Shown here: positions 25,540 through 34,516 of the stretch, piece by piece | Layout of the letters: each line of letters starts with the position of its first letter | Numbering within the stretch: the stretch's first letter is position 1 | NCBI GenBank assembly: GCA_963818925.1 | Contig: CAWFTN010000001.1 | Span: 1,116,001 to 1,180,000 of the forward strand | Source of the DNA: JAMXLG01 sp963818925 | Lineage (GTDB): Bacteria > Vulcanimicrobiota > Vulcanimicrobiia > Vulcanimicrobiales > Vulcanimicrobiaceae | Direction: 5' to 3' | Length of the DNA: 64,000 bases | The notes under the pieces: generated by a model | The model's input: the letters and a program-made list of their open reading frames with translations, nothing else | The model's database searches: none | What the model was told of the DNA's origin: nothing | Position numbers and translations under genes: made by a program

Positions 25540-26241
25540 TTACTTTGAGGACAACGAGTCAATACTGCTAACGAACGTGCGAAGCGCTTCGTTCGTATCG
25601 TCGGGCCGCTCGATGAAGAGCAGGTGTCCCGTTGCGGCGAGTATTCGCGCTTGGGCACCCGGTACCCGGTCGGCAGCCGCAAGTGCGAATTTTGCAGGCA
25701 CCATCGCGTCCCGCTCGCCCGCCAGCACGAGAAGGGGTAGCTCGATTTCCTCCAGCCGCTCCAGGACGTCGAACGCGTTGCATGCTTCGAAATCGCGCCG
25801 GGTCTGCGCTTGTCCGACGGCAAGCATTTGCGCGACCGATCGGTCGACCCGCTCCTCGGTCGGCTCGGCATAGAAGTAACCGGCGAGCATGCGCGCGGCG
25901 TGCGGAAAGTCGCGGTCGATTGCTTCAAAAATCGCCGGAGCGACGCGCAACTTCCCGGACGAGCCGAGGAGCACGATACCACGAACGCGCGGATTGTGGC
26001 GAAGCGCGAGTTCGAGTGCAATCGCGCCGCCCATCGAACTGCCCGCGAGAACGACGTCGTGCAGATCGTTGCGTTCAAGCATAGATGCGATCGCGTCGGC
26101 AAATTCCGCAATCGATGACGCTTCACCGGGGACATCATGTCCCGGTAACGGTGGTGCGATCGATCCCGGAAACGCCGCAAGCTGATGCGTGAAGGCCGAC
26201 GGCGTGCACCCTGCGCCGTGGATGAAGACGAGTTGCGCCAT
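25540..26241 (-). CDS. alpha/beta hydrolase
   Basis: 233 residues from the ATG at 26241, which overlaps the BrkB stop as TAATG. No signal peptide, so cytoplasmic. Compact fold: LVFIHGAGCTPSAF, nucleophile Ser in LAGSSMGGAIALE (about 93), Asp in LAGERDAMVP and His in ILAATGHLLFIERPD. Members include esterases and C-C hydrolases; substrate unknown. The same frame runs upstream to 26823 but overlaps the BrkB gene and is Arg/His-rich, so it was not used. Confidence 0.88.
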   Translation of the reverse strand: MAQLVFIHGAGCTPSAFTHQLAAFPGSIAPPLPGHDVPGEASSIAEFADAIASMLERNDLHDVVLAGSSMGGAIALELALRHNPRVRGIVLLGSSGKLRVAPAIFEAIDRDFPHAARMLAGYFYAEPTEERVDRSVAQMLAVGQAQTRRDFEACNAFDVLERLEEIELPLLVLAGERDAMVPAKFALAAADRVPGAQARILAATGHLLFIERPDDTNEALRTFVSSIDSLSSK

Positions 26242-27107
26242 TACGCGGTCGTCGTTGTCGTCGTATCGCGGATCGGATCGATTGCATCGACGACGAGCGG
26301 AATGCGCGCTTTCCCGGAATGCGCGTGCCACGCGGCTGAAAATTCCGCACCAAAGAAAAACGTCGAGCCGATCACGTAAAACCAGAGCAACAGTACGAGC
26401 GGAACCGAGAGCGCGCCGTAGATTCCGGCGAAATTGACGTGGATCGTGTACTCCGAAAACGCAAACTGCACGATGGGCCACAACGCTGCAACGACCGTCG
26501 CGCCGGGCAGCGAGAACGCCCACGTCATTCCACTGCGATTGGGCAGAAACCGGTAGAGAATCATCGTCGCCGTAAAGACAAGCGCAATCGAGATGACGTA
26601 GGCTCCGATGTGCGTGAGATTTTGCTGATCGGGGACGTCGGCGACAAACATGGCGATGGAAAGAATAACCGGCAGCACCATGGCGATCATCAAGAACAGC
26701 GCCATTACCGGTAGCATGACGATCGAAAGTGCGATGTTGTGAATGAGCGGACGCCCTTTCGGCACGCCGAGGGCGCGATCGAGTGCATAGGCAAGGCCCA
26801 TAAAGAGATTCTTGCCGGACCACACGAGTACGCCGAGTGCGATCAAGCTCGAGATCCCACGACCGTAGATATACGATTGCAGATTGGCCGCGACGAATTC
26901 GTGGAGCGTCGGACTAAACGCGTCGAAGAACGTCAACACACGCGTCTCCGCCATCGGATAAATGAACGAGGCGACGGTCAGAATGAGGACGACGAGCGGA
27001 AAAAGCGCAAAGAGGGCGTTGAAGGCGACCGCTTGTGCTAAAAATGCGCACCCGTCGCGTGAAAACCGCAGGCCCGCCTCCCGTAGGGCGGAGATGACTC
27101 GTCCCAT
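26241..27107 (-). CDS. YihY/BrkB-family inner membrane protein
   Basis: 288 residues from the ATG at 27107 (an ATG at 27155 would overlap the divergent gene). Six helices and the family's typical layout: GCAFLAQAVAFNALFALFPL after the first amphipathic helix, GVLVWSGKNLFMGLAYALD in the middle, GIYGALSVPLVLLLWFYV near the end. The family was once called RNase BN in error; function is unknown. The tail is a Thr run (DTTTTTTA). Confidence 0.88.
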   Translation of the reverse strand: MGRVISALREAGLRFSRDGCAFLAQAVAFNALFALFPLVVLILTVASFIYPMAETRVLTFFDAFSPTLHEFVAANLQSYIYGRGISSLIALGVLVWSGKNLFMGLAYALDRALGVPKGRPLIHNIALSIVMLPVMALFLMIAMVLPVILSIAMFVADVPDQQNLTHIGAYVISIALVFTATMILYRFLPNRSGMTWAFSLPGATVVAALWPIVQFAFSEYTIHVNFAGIYGALSVPLVLLLWFYVIGSTFFFGAEFSAAWHAHSGKARIPLVVDAIDPIRDTTTTTTA

Positions 27108-27130
27108 CGATGCGCTAATATCGCTGTGCC

Positions 27131-27613
27131 TTGGCTGTATTCCCACCCGCTGCACCGGTGACCGTAGTACTCGACGGAAAAACGGTGCGCTCCTATACAG
27201 GCGCGTTCGAAAGCGCCGGCCGCGTCTATGCTCCGCTACGCCCGTTCGTCACGGGTATTGCCGACGCGATGTGGTTTGAGGGCGACAGCCTCATCATCAT
27301 GCGCGACGGGCGTTCCGTCGTCGTGCGCATTCCCTCACGAGAGCCCGACGCCCTCGATCACGCCTACGTGCCGCTCGCGCCGATTCTGCGCTCGCTCGGG
27401 GAGATCGTGCAATACGAGCCCTTCGGGCGCGTCGTTGTCCATTCGCCCATCCCGGCGGTCGTCGCGACCGCGACGCCCTTTAACCCCTCGGTGCCGTCGG
27501 CGGCTCCGAGCGCCGTCTTCACGCCGGCTCCCGTTCAAACACCGCGCCCGGTTTGGACCGGTTCACCGCTTCCTCGGCGCACGCCGATTCCGTATCCGAC
27601 GCCGGGCGTGTAG
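27131..27613 (+). CDS. copper amine oxidase N-terminal-like domain protein
   Basis: 160 residues with a TTG start; a stop lies 5 codons upstream in frame, so no longer start exists. Residues about 10-125 match the Cu-amine-oxidase N-like fold (VVLDGKTVRSYTGAF, VYAPLRPFVTGIA, WFEGDSLIIMRDGR). The last 35 are Pro/Thr-rich. Such domains are usually exported, but no signal peptide is visible. Only 23 bases separate it from the divergent BrkB start, leaving little room for promoters. Confidence 0.75.
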   Translation: MAVFPPAAPVTVVLDGKTVRSYTGAFESAGRVYAPLRPFVTGIADAMWFEGDSLIIMRDGRSVVVRIPSREPDALDHAYVPLAPILRSLGEIVQYEPFGRVVVHSPIPAVVATATPFNPSVPSAAPSAVFTPAPVQTPRPVWTGSPLPRRTPIPYPTPGV

Positions 27614-27633
27614 CGGTCGGGAATATAGGATGC

Positions 27634-28419
27634 ATGGCGAGCGCCGCTTCCTCCCCGCAACCGCATCCGCGAACCGTCGCGAAAGAACGGTGGCATCTGC
27701 TCCGAAAGATCGACCGGATGCTGGACCGGCCGATGCTGATCCTCGGCGTCATCTGGCTCGTGTTACTCGTCGTTCAATTGATCTACGGCTCGAGTTCCTG
27801 GAGCAACGATCTTGCGGTTGCGATTTGGGCCATCTTCGTCATCGATTTCGCTCTCCGGTTTATCCTTGCGCCGAAGAAGATTTCATTTCTAAAACGCCAT
27901 TGGCTCGTGGCGCTCAGCCTGATGCTGCCCGCCCTCAGCATTCTGCGCCTCACACGCGTCCTCGCAATGCTACCGTCGTGGCAAGTACTGATCTTTCGAT
28001 TGCTAACCGGACTCAATCGAACGATCAGCGTGCTCGGAACGACGATGCGGCGGCGCGGCATGGCGTACGTCTTGCTGCTCGCAACCGTTGTGACGTTTGC
28101 GGGTGCCGCCGGAATCTACGCGGTTGAGCCGCATTCGCGAGATGCAATTCCGAGCTACGGCTACGCCTTGTGGTGGACGGGCATGGTCATGACGACGATG
28201 GGATCGGCCTATTTTCCGCAGACGTGGGGCGGCCGAGTCTTGTGCTTTTTGCTTTCCGTCTTCGCTTTTTCGATCTTCGGATACATCACGGCGGCAATCG
28301 CGAGTTTCTTCGTCCGCCAAGACGAGGGCATCAAGCAGGGGTCGGAGCAGCCCTCGCTTGCCGACGTGCTGAGCGAGGTCAAGGCGCTCCGCGCCGATCT
28401 CGCGCGTCACGATCAATAA
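27634..28419 (+). CDS. voltage-gated-type ion channel with an atypical filter
   Basis: 261 residues from the ATG at 27634. Helices S1-S4-like (about 25-130; the fourth, LSILRLTRVLAMLP, carries spaced arginines) and a pore region S5-S6 (about 135-230). The filter position reads MVMTTMGSAYFPQTW rather than TVGYG, so Gly-Tyr-Gly is replaced by Gly-Ser-Ala. The C-terminal tail is acidic and helical. A known divergent subfamily has GSxYxP here. Selectivity cannot be assumed to be K+. Confidence 0.85.
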   Translation: MASAASSPQPHPRTVAKERWHLLRKIDRMLDRPMLILGVIWLVLLVVQLIYGSSSWSNDLAVAIWAIFVIDFALRFILAPKKISFLKRHWLVALSLMLPALSILRLTRVLAMLPSWQVLIFRLLTGLNRTISVLGTTMRRRGMAYVLLLATVVTFAGAAGIYAVEPHSRDAIPSYGYALWWTGMVMTTMGSAYFPQTWGGRVLCFLLSVFAFSIFGYITAAIASFFVRQDEGIKQGSEQPSLADVLSEVKALRADLARHDQ

Positions 28420-28550
28420 GCGATCCTGCTATGGCAGAGCCCCGAACGCGTCGAAACGAAGAAGAGATACCTCTGTTATTCTCGCTTACATTGAAGTCGC
28501 AGGCCACTTTTGGTAAGCTAACTGCTAGGAGGTATCGGGAGACCGGAACG

Positions 28551-28925
28551 ATGGCAACCAGCCGAGCGACGAGCTCAAACGAACATGTAGACACGGACGG
28601 TGCGTTGTGCCCGCGCTTCCACCGCGCGGTCGAGTTGGTCGGACGCCGTTGGACGGGCGCGATCATTCGCGTGCTGCTCACCGGACCACACCGCTTCAAC
28701 GAACTTCTCGGCTCAATTCCAGGCATTTCCGATCGCTTGCTGACGGAACGCCTGCGCGAGCTTGAAAGTGAAGGCCTCATTTCGCGTCACGTCGAGTCCG
28801 GTTCACCTGTCAAAGTGGTCTATGAATTGACGTGCGCGGGCGCCGAATTGCAAGAGCCCATGGATGCGCTCGGCCGTTGGGCAGAACGCTGGATCAACGT
28901 TGGAAACGAAACCGCCGCTTCCTAA
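28551..28925 (+). CDS. HxlR-family transcriptional regulator
   Basis: 124 residues. The winged helix has the HxlR signature (CPRFHRAVELVGRRWTGAII, then GPHRFNELLGSIPGISDRLL and LTERLRELE). The Cys at about 19, near the start of helix 1, is the redox- or electrophile-sensing position in HxlR/HypR/YodB proteins. AGGAGG lies 18 bases upstream, too far to be ideal. No target gene is obvious; its downstream neighbour runs on the other strand. Confidence 0.88.
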   Translation: MATSRATSSNEHVDTDGALCPRFHRAVELVGRRWTGAIIRVLLTGPHRFNELLGSIPGISDRLLTERLRELESEGLISRHVESGSPVKVVYELTCAGAELQEPMDALGRWAERWINVGNETAAS

Positions 28926-28928
28926 GGC

Positions 28929-29894
28929 TTAGCGCGTGAGATCCTGCGCGAGCACGAATTGAACGCCGTCGGCTTCAAACTGCGGGATCATTGCTTTGAC
29001 GGCTTCGAGCGTCGTCGTTTTCGGATGACCGATCGCGATCGCGCTTCCCGTTCGCTTCGCAATTTCTTCCGCGTCGCGTAGCTGTTCTTCGGAATACGCG
29101 ACGTCTTCTTTGTTATCGAGAAACACGTCGCGCGCAGCGGTCGGAACGCCGTCGGCTGACGCCACTTGCTCCCCGACCGACGCCGAATTCGTACGCGAAT
29201 CGATGAAGAAGAGATCGCCGTGTTTTTTCAGCACGTCGATGACGTCGTCCATCACGCGCTTGTCCGCACTCGCCTTACTGCCTTCATGATTGTTGACGCC
29301 GGCCGCAAGCGGAACTTGGGCGAGATCGTCTTCAACCTGCGAGGTGATTTCTGCGTCGCTCATCTCCGTCGTCACTTTGCCCGGTCCCGGATTCATGCCC
29401 GAGAGCGTCTCCATCGGCAAGTGCAACATCACGCCTTTGCCGGCGTCCTTTGCTTCTTGTGCGATGACCGTCGAGCCATGTACGTGTGGTAGCACGGAAA
29501 GCGTCACCGGAACCGGCAGCGCGATGAAGCTCCGCTCGGTCGTTAGCCATTGGCCGCAGTCGTCGATGATCAGCGCGAGTTTCGGTCCATTGGGGTTTGC
29601 GGCGCGCGGCACAACGGATGCAACGGCGGTCGGCACGGTGCTCGGCGTTTCGCTCGGCGTGAGCGTCGGCGAGACCGTCTCCGTTGGTTGCGTGGTTTCG
29701 ACGGCTTGCGGTGTTTCGGTTGGTGCTTCCGCCGGCGCGGCCGTTTCTTCGCTCACGACGGTATGGTGCGTGCGATGGGCGGCAGGCCGGAGCAGAAACC
29801 AGCCGGCCGCACCGGCCACGATCACGAGGAAGAAAAGAACCGGCAGCCCGGAGCTCGATGTACGCTTTTTGCGCGGTGGTTTACGCTTGGACAC
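28929..29894 (-). CDS. divergent polysaccharide deacetylase (YibQ/DUF610)
   Basis: 321 residues. A basic N-terminus, one membrane anchor (about 17-36), a Thr/Glu/Pro-rich linker (about 40-95) and the catalytic domain (about 100-320): LALIIDDCGQ (first Asp pair), HVHGSTVIAQEA, VMLHLPMETL, GVNNHEGSKAS with the metal-ligand-like NNHxGS, and FFIDSRTNSAS. NodB-like fold, outside the inner membrane. Substrate unknown; family members lie near cell-division or wall genes. Confidence 0.88.
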   Translation of the reverse strand: MSKRKPPRKKRTSSSGLPVLFFLVIVAGAAGWFLLRPAAHRTHHTVVSEETAAPAEAPTETPQAVETTQPTETVSPTLTPSETPSTVPTAVASVVPRAANPNGPKLALIIDDCGQWLTTERSFIALPVPVTLSVLPHVHGSTVIAQEAKDAGKGVMLHLPMETLSGMNPGPGKVTTEMSDAEITSQVEDDLAQVPLAAGVNNHEGSKASADKRVMDDVIDVLKKHGDLFFIDSRTNSASVGEQVASADGVPTAARDVFLDNKEDVAYSEEQLRDAEEIAKRTGSAIAIGHPKTTTLEAVKAMIPQFEADGVQFVLAQDLTR

Positions 29895-29999
29895 GACGAA
29901 CGGTTGTTCGCTTTTTCAACCCGAGCGCCTGCGACGCACAGTTCGCCGGTGTGGGTGTAAGAACTGGGCGCGCGTCAGTTCCGTCGAATCGGCGAGGGC

Positions 30000-30842
30000 A
30001 TGATCGATGATCTCGCCGGCGCTCTCCAAGGCGTTCACGTCGTTGCGCTAACGACGAATATTCCCGGACCGGTTGCTGCCGCGCGACTGCGCGCACTCGG
30101 CGCGCGCGTGACGAAAATCGAACCGACGCGCGGCGATCCGCTCGCACAAGCGGCGCCGAACTGGTACGCGCGCCTATCGACGGGAATCGAGATCGTTCAG
30201 CTGGACTTTCGCGAACGCGGAGCGCGCATGGTGCTCGATGCGCATCTTCAACTCGCCGACCTTGTGCTGACCGCGATGCGCGCCCGCTCGCTCGAGCGCA
30301 TCGGACTGCAGTGGGAGCACATTCATGCGCAGTACCCGGCGCTCTCGATGATCGCGCTTACCGGAGAAGCGCCGCCGCATGACGATCGCGCGGGTCACGA
30401 TCTTACGTATCAAGCGCGCGCCGGAACCATTGCGCCGCCCACAATGCCGCGTGCACTCGTCGGAGACATGGCGGCTGCAGAGCGCGTCGTCTCGGTCGCG
30501 CTTGTCGCGCTCGTCAAACGTGCGCGTACGGGTGAAGGAACCTTTGCGAATGTGAGCATCGTCGATTGCGCTCGCGCGTTTGCGGAACCGTATACGTACG
30601 GGCTCACTCGTGAAGACGGTTCACTCGGCGGAGGCTTGCCGGAATACGGCGTGTATCCTGCGGAAGACGGCTGGGTCGCAGTTGCCGCACTCGAGCCACA
30701 TTTCGTCGAACGTCTGCAGTCGCTGCTGGGCATCACGCACCTCACTCGTGAAGCGTTACGCGATGCGCTCGTGAAGCGCAGCGCACGCGAATGGGAACGG
30801 CTCGCCGAACAACATGACGTGCCGCTCGCCTCAGTGCGATGA
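30000..30842 (+). CDS. CoA-transferase family III (CaiB/BaiF), short form
   Basis: 280 residues, versus about 380-400 for most of the family. The N-terminal Rossmann half is clear (VVALTTNIPGPVAAARLRALGA, VTKIEPTRGDPL), and GHDLTYQARAGTIA gives the catalytic Asp position. The C-terminal half is short but still has GLPEYGVYPAEDGWVAVAAL. It would move CoA between carboxylic acids. The stop overlaps the next gene by 4 bases, so it forms an operon with thiolase and an SDR. Confidence 0.85.
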   Translation: MIDDLAGALQGVHVVALTTNIPGPVAAARLRALGARVTKIEPTRGDPLAQAAPNWYARLSTGIEIVQLDFRERGARMVLDAHLQLADLVLTAMRARSLERIGLQWEHIHAQYPALSMIALTGEAPPHDDRAGHDLTYQARAGTIAPPTMPRALVGDMAAAERVVSVALVALVKRARTGEGTFANVSIVDCARAFAEPYTYGLTREDGSLGGGLPEYGVYPAEDGWVAVAALEPHFVERLQSLLGITHLTREALRDALVKRSAREWERLAEQHDVPLASVR

Positions 30843-31912
30843 GCGAAGCGGTCATCGTCGACGCCCTACGTACGCCCTCGGGCCGGCGCAACGGGATGCT
30901 GAGCGCGATTCATCCCGTTGAACTGCTCGCAATGGCCATCGGTGCGATCGTACAACGCAGCGGTATCGAAGCGGCGGCGGTCGACGACGTTATTGCGGGA
31001 TGCGTTAGCCAATCGGGCGAGCAATCGTTCAACGTCGCGCGTAAAGCCTTGCTTGCAGCCGGATTTCCTCATCACGTTCCCGGGACGACGATCGACCGTC
31101 AGTGCGGCTCCAGTCAACAAGCGGTAGCGTTTGCGGCGCAAGGCGTGCTTGCCGGTGCCTACGAGTGCGTGATTGCGTGCGGGGTCGAATCGATGTCGCG
31201 CGTTCCGTTGTTGCAAACTGCGCAGGGTCGCAGTGCAGAGATGGTCGCGCAACGGTGGTCGCTTTCGCGTGAGGAACTGGACCGCTACGCGCTCGAGTCG
31301 CATCAGCGCGCCGCAGCTGCGACGGATCGCGGCGCATTCACGTCGCAAATGTTGCCGGTCGACGGTCAGATGCGCGATGAGGGCATTCGCAGCGATACGT
31401 CGCTCGCAAAACTCGCGTCGTTGAAACCGGCGTTCAGTGCGGATGGCGTTATCACGGCGGGGAATTCGTCGCAAATCAGCGACGGCGCCGCAGCGGTCCT
31501 CGTGTGTTCCACACCATTCGCGCAACGTCACGGATTGCGCGCGCGAGCGCGCATCGTTGACTCCGTCGTGGTCGGCGACGATCCTGAGTTGATGCTGACC
31601 GCGCCGATTCCGGCGACGGCGAAGATTCTCGATCGCACGCAGCTGACGCTCGATAACGTCGAGCTCATCGAGATCAACGAAGCCTTTGCGAGCGTGGTGC
31701 TTGCATGGCAACGCGAAACGGGCGCCGATCTCGCGAAAACAAACGTCAACGGCGGCGCCATCGCTCTCGGTCATCCGCTCGGCGCAACAGGAGCGCGCCT
31801 TATGACGATTCTTCTCAACGAATTGGAAGTGCGCGGCGGACGCTATGGCCTGCAGGTAATGTGCGAAGGTGGTGGTATGGCAAACGCGACCATCATCGAA
31901 CGCATCGTTTAA
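30839..31912 (+). CDS. acetyl-CoA acyltransferase (thiolase), short form
   Basis: 357 residues. Thiolase motifs: acylated Cys in DRQCGSSQQA (about 88), NEAFASV, His in GGAIALGHPLGATGAR, and the second Cys in MCEGGGMANA. About 30 residues are missing after SRVPLL, where full-length thiolases have the NxxS/MGxxxE loop, so substrate range may differ. Degradative thiolase is the likely role, given the neighbours. Confidence 0.9.
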   Translation: MSEAVIVDALRTPSGRRNGMLSAIHPVELLAMAIGAIVQRSGIEAAAVDDVIAGCVSQSGEQSFNVARKALLAAGFPHHVPGTTIDRQCGSSQQAVAFAAQGVLAGAYECVIACGVESMSRVPLLQTAQGRSAEMVAQRWSLSREELDRYALESHQRAAAATDRGAFTSQMLPVDGQMRDEGIRSDTSLAKLASLKPAFSADGVITAGNSSQISDGAAAVLVCSTPFAQRHGLRARARIVDSVVVGDDPELMLTAPIPATAKILDRTQLTLDNVELIEINEAFASVVLAWQRETGADLAKTNVNGGAIALGHPLGATGARLMTILLNELEVRGGRYGLQVMCEGGGMANATIIERIV

Positions 31913-31929
31913 CGAAGGGGAATTGCGGC

Positions 31930-32694
31930 GTGGACATCGCGGGGAAAACGTTTCTCGTTACGGGTGGAAGCTCTGGTTTAGGAGCTGCGTGCGTACGCGA
32001 GCTGCATCGTGCGGGTGGCCGCGTTGTCATTCTCGATATCGGCGAGCACGGTGCGAAACTTGCGAGCGAGCTCGGTGACGGCGTGCGCTTCTGCAAGACG
32101 GATGTGACGGATGAGGCGCAGGTCTCGGCGGCGATCGATACCGCCGTCGATGCGTTCGGCGGCGTGGACGGCGCGATCAATTGCGCGGGAATCGCCACTG
32201 CGGAACGCGCGGTCCGCAAAGAAGGGCCACAGCCGCTCGCGCATTTCTCAAAAGTCATCGGCGTCAATTTGATCGGCACGTTCAATGTGATCCGTCTCGC
32301 GGCCGCGCAAATGATGAAACAGCCTGCGCAACCGGAAGAAGACCGAGGCGTGATCGTCTGCACGGCGTCCGTCGCGGCCTTCGACGGACAAATCGGACAA
32401 GTCGCCTACTCCGCGTCAAAAGGCGGTGTCGTCGGTATGACGCTGCCGCTCGCGCGTGAATTCGCGCAGAGCCAAATCCGTGTCTGTTCGATCGCACCGG
32501 GCATTTTCGACACGCCGATGCTCGCCGGATTGCCGGAAGCCGCGCGTGAATCGCTCGGAAAGCAGACGCCGTATCCGGCCCGTCTCGGACAGCCGGCCGA
32601 ATACGCGTCGCTCATGCGCCATATCGTCGAAAACCGCATGCTCAACGGCGAAGTGATCCGGCTCGACGGCGCAATCCGCTTAGCGCCCCGCTAG
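31930..32694 (+). CDS. 3-hydroxyacyl-CoA dehydrogenase (SDR, type-2 like)
   Basis: 254 residues, GTG start at 31930 with AAGGGGA upstream. Classical SDR: TGGSSGLG (about 11-18), DIGE (NAD preference at about 37), NCAGIA, catalytic Ser in TASVAAFDGQ and YSASKGG. The inserted ATAERAVRKEGP and the closing LNGEVIRLDGAIRL are typical of HSD17B10-like 3-hydroxyacyl-CoA dehydrogenases. With the two upstream genes it could oxidise short or branched acyl-CoAs. Its end overlaps msrA by 15 bases, tail to tail. Confidence 0.9.
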   Translation: MDIAGKTFLVTGGSSGLGAACVRELHRAGGRVVILDIGEHGAKLASELGDGVRFCKTDVTDEAQVSAAIDTAVDAFGGVDGAINCAGIATAERAVRKEGPQPLAHFSKVIGVNLIGTFNVIRLAAAQMMKQPAQPEEDRGVIVCTASVAAFDGQIGQVAYSASKGGVVGMTLPLAREFAQSQIRVCSIAPGIFDTPMLAGLPEAARESLGKQTPYPARLGQPAEYASLMRHIVENRMLNGEVIRLDGAIRLAPR

Positions 32695-33318
32695 AACCTT
32701 CATCGGTGCCGCATCGTTTTTCACGAGCGCAGGATACTTCGCTTTGAGCGTGCGCAGCTTCGGCATGTCGTTGAAGACGATGTACGGGCTGTCGGGATTA
32801 TGCACGAGATAATCTTGATGGTACGCTTCGGCGGCATAGAATTTGTGGAGCGGTTCGAGCTTCGTGACGACCGGCGCATGAAAAACGTGGCGGCGCTGCA
32901 GTGAAGCGATATAGGCTGCCGCTTGCGCGTGCTGTGCGTCCGACGTGTAGAAGATTTCCGAGCGGTACTGCGTTCCCTGATCGGGGCCTTGGTAGTTCAG
33001 TTGCGTCGGATCGTGCGCGACCAGGAAATAGACGTCGAGCAATTTCTCGAAGGAGATCTGCGACGGGTCGTACGTTATGTCGACGGACTCCGCATGGCCG
33101 GTGTCACCCGTGCTGACGATATCGTAGTGCGCGGTCGCGGCCGATCCGCCGGAGAATCCCGCCACGACCCGTTGAACGCCCTTGACCGATTCGAAGACGG
33201 CCTGCATACCCCAAAAGCAGCCGCCGGCGAAGACGACGTGGTCGCTCGCCGCCAAGGCCGGCGAGGCCGGAACGAGCAGTGCAAGCGCGAGGGCAATTCC
33301 GCTGATTACACGTTTCAT
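32680..33318 (-). CDS. msrA: exported peptide methionine sulfoxide reductase A
   Basis: 212 residues. A signal peptide (IALALALLVPASPALAA) precedes the MsrA fold. Catalytic Cys in AGGCFWGMQAVFE (about 34), then VAGFSGGSA, HAESVDITYDP and, near the end, AEAYHQDYL. It repairs oxidised methionines in periplasmic proteins. The resolving Cys residues of the usual C-terminal tail are absent, so regeneration probably uses thioredoxin on the catalytic Cys. Confidence 0.93.
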   Translation of the reverse strand: MKRVISGIALALALLVPASPALAASDHVVFAGGCFWGMQAVFESVKGVQRVVAGFSGGSAATAHYDIVSTGDTGHAESVDITYDPSQISFEKLLDVYFLVAHDPTQLNYQGPDQGTQYRSEIFYTSDAQHAQAAAYIASLQRRHVFHAPVVTKLEPLHKFYAAEAYHQDYLVHNPDSPYIVFNDMPKLRTLKAKYPALVKNDAAPMKVLAGR

Positions 33319-33398
33319 GGTACTTCCATAACGCCGCCGAAGATGTTCCGGATGAGAAGTAACGCTTGACCCTCAGGAATCGTTAGGTAGAGCGAAGT

Positions 33399-34292
33399 AT
33401 GTCTTATGGGATGAACTCGCGCCCTAGAGTGATGCCGTGGCTCGTTGCGCTATTGCTCGGCGTGTCATTTTTCGTTGCGTTTGCCAATGCCGGTGCTCAG
33501 ACCACCCATGCGGTCGCCGCGGCGCCGGCGCCTTCGATGTCGCCCGACGATCTGCTTGCGGCGGTTCGAAATCGCTTCCGCTCGCATCGTCCCCCGCCGC
33601 CATTCGAAACGTACGTCATCGTTCGCAAACAAGAAACGAACTACGGGTATCCGGACTACGCGAACAGCTATACCGACCACGTCTGGTATCGCTCGTACGA
33701 CCACGCGGCGCTCGAGCGGCGTGAAACGGAACTCGGCGACGTCGGTCAGATGCGATTTGAACGCCCGTTGTTCAATCAGGCGACGGACCCGGGACCCCCT
33801 ACGGCCGACGTTTTCGAGCCCGCCCCGTTGCATACGCTGGCTCCCGATTTCGTCCCGACTCCCGAAGCATCGCTCCCGCCCGTCATCGCGACGGTGCGTG
33901 CGCGCGGTGAATTCGATTATCGCGTAACCGAGGTCAATCGCGAAGGCGATGAGATTCACTTAAAACTGCAACCGCGGCGCGAACCGGACCGCAATCGTTT
34001 GCGCGAGTTGTGGGTCGATGCGAAGACGCTCGATCTTCGCAAACTCGTCGCGACCGACAAGCTCTTCGTTGAAAACGGACCGATTTATCCCGTTTTATTC
34101 ACCGTGAATTTTGAGATGTTTCACTCGGTTCCGGTCATCACGCACATTCACGGTGTCGTATACGGCGGTTACGACGGCGACGGGCAGGTCGTCGACTACG
34201 ATTTCAAGGAACTCGTGTTTCCGTTGCAGCTTCCGGCTTGGTACTTCAACCCGCGCGACTACGCGCAGCACGTCAGCGAAGCTCCGGAATAG
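33399..34292 (+). CDS. secreted protein of unknown function, paralog of 1734-2516
   Basis: 297 residues. Signal peptide (WLVALLLGVSFFVAFANAGA), a short Pro-rich linker, and a beta-rich domain (from about 60: FETYVIVRKQETNYGYPDY). It shares with the 1734-2516 product the ELWVDAKTLDLRK strand and a C-terminal run of alternating aromatic residues (HIHGVVYGGYDGDGQVVDYD). Looks like a LolA-like or DUF-type sorting fold in the periplasm. Substrate unknown. Confidence 0.75.
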   Translation: MSYGMNSRPRVMPWLVALLLGVSFFVAFANAGAQTTHAVAAAPAPSMSPDDLLAAVRNRFRSHRPPPPFETYVIVRKQETNYGYPDYANSYTDHVWYRSYDHAALERRETELGDVGQMRFERPLFNQATDPGPPTADVFEPAPLHTLAPDFVPTPEASLPPVIATVRARGEFDYRVTEVNREGDEIHLKLQPRREPDRNRLRELWVDAKTLDLRKLVATDKLFVENGPIYPVLFTVNFEMFHSVPVITHIHGVVYGGYDGDGQVVDYDFKELVFPLQLPAWYFNPRDYAQHVSEAPE

Positions 34293-34295
34293 CCG

Positions 34296-34469
34296 TCACT
34301 TTCGGCTGGGCTCGCTATCGCGGACGTAAAGCGTCCACGGCCGTTCCGGGTGATGATCGCTTGGAAAGATGTCATTTGCATTGAAGTGCTCACGATGTCC
34401 GCACTCAGCGCACTCATATTGTCCGGACTCGGGAATTGATTGCCCTTGGTGACCAAATACTTCTGCCAT
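34296..34469 (-). CDS. zinc-ribbon micro-protein
   Basis: 57 residues, start at 34469. It opens MAEVFGHQGQSIPESGQY and has one CxxC pair (YECAECGHREHFNANDIFP) followed by His/Pro-rich HHPERPWTLYV. A single CxxC suggests dimeric or His-assisted zinc binding. Related small proteins with Y.C..CG.....F..G are widespread and uncharacterised. No good Shine-Dalgarno precedes it. Codon use and the intact frame support it being real. Confidence 0.7.
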   Translation of the reverse strand: MAEVFGHQGQSIPESGQYECAECGHREHFNANDIFPSDHHPERPWTLYVRDSEPSRK

Positions 34470-34516
34470 GCGTGCTGCGTACCCGAACCGGCGGATAAGA
34501 AACGCGCAGCAAGGAC

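Noticed and set aside
26242..26823. Upstream extension of the alpha/beta hydrolase to 427 residues
   Set aside because: The extension runs antiparallel in phase with the BrkB gene, is Arg/His-rich and has no domain; TAATG coupling at 26241 is a better start.
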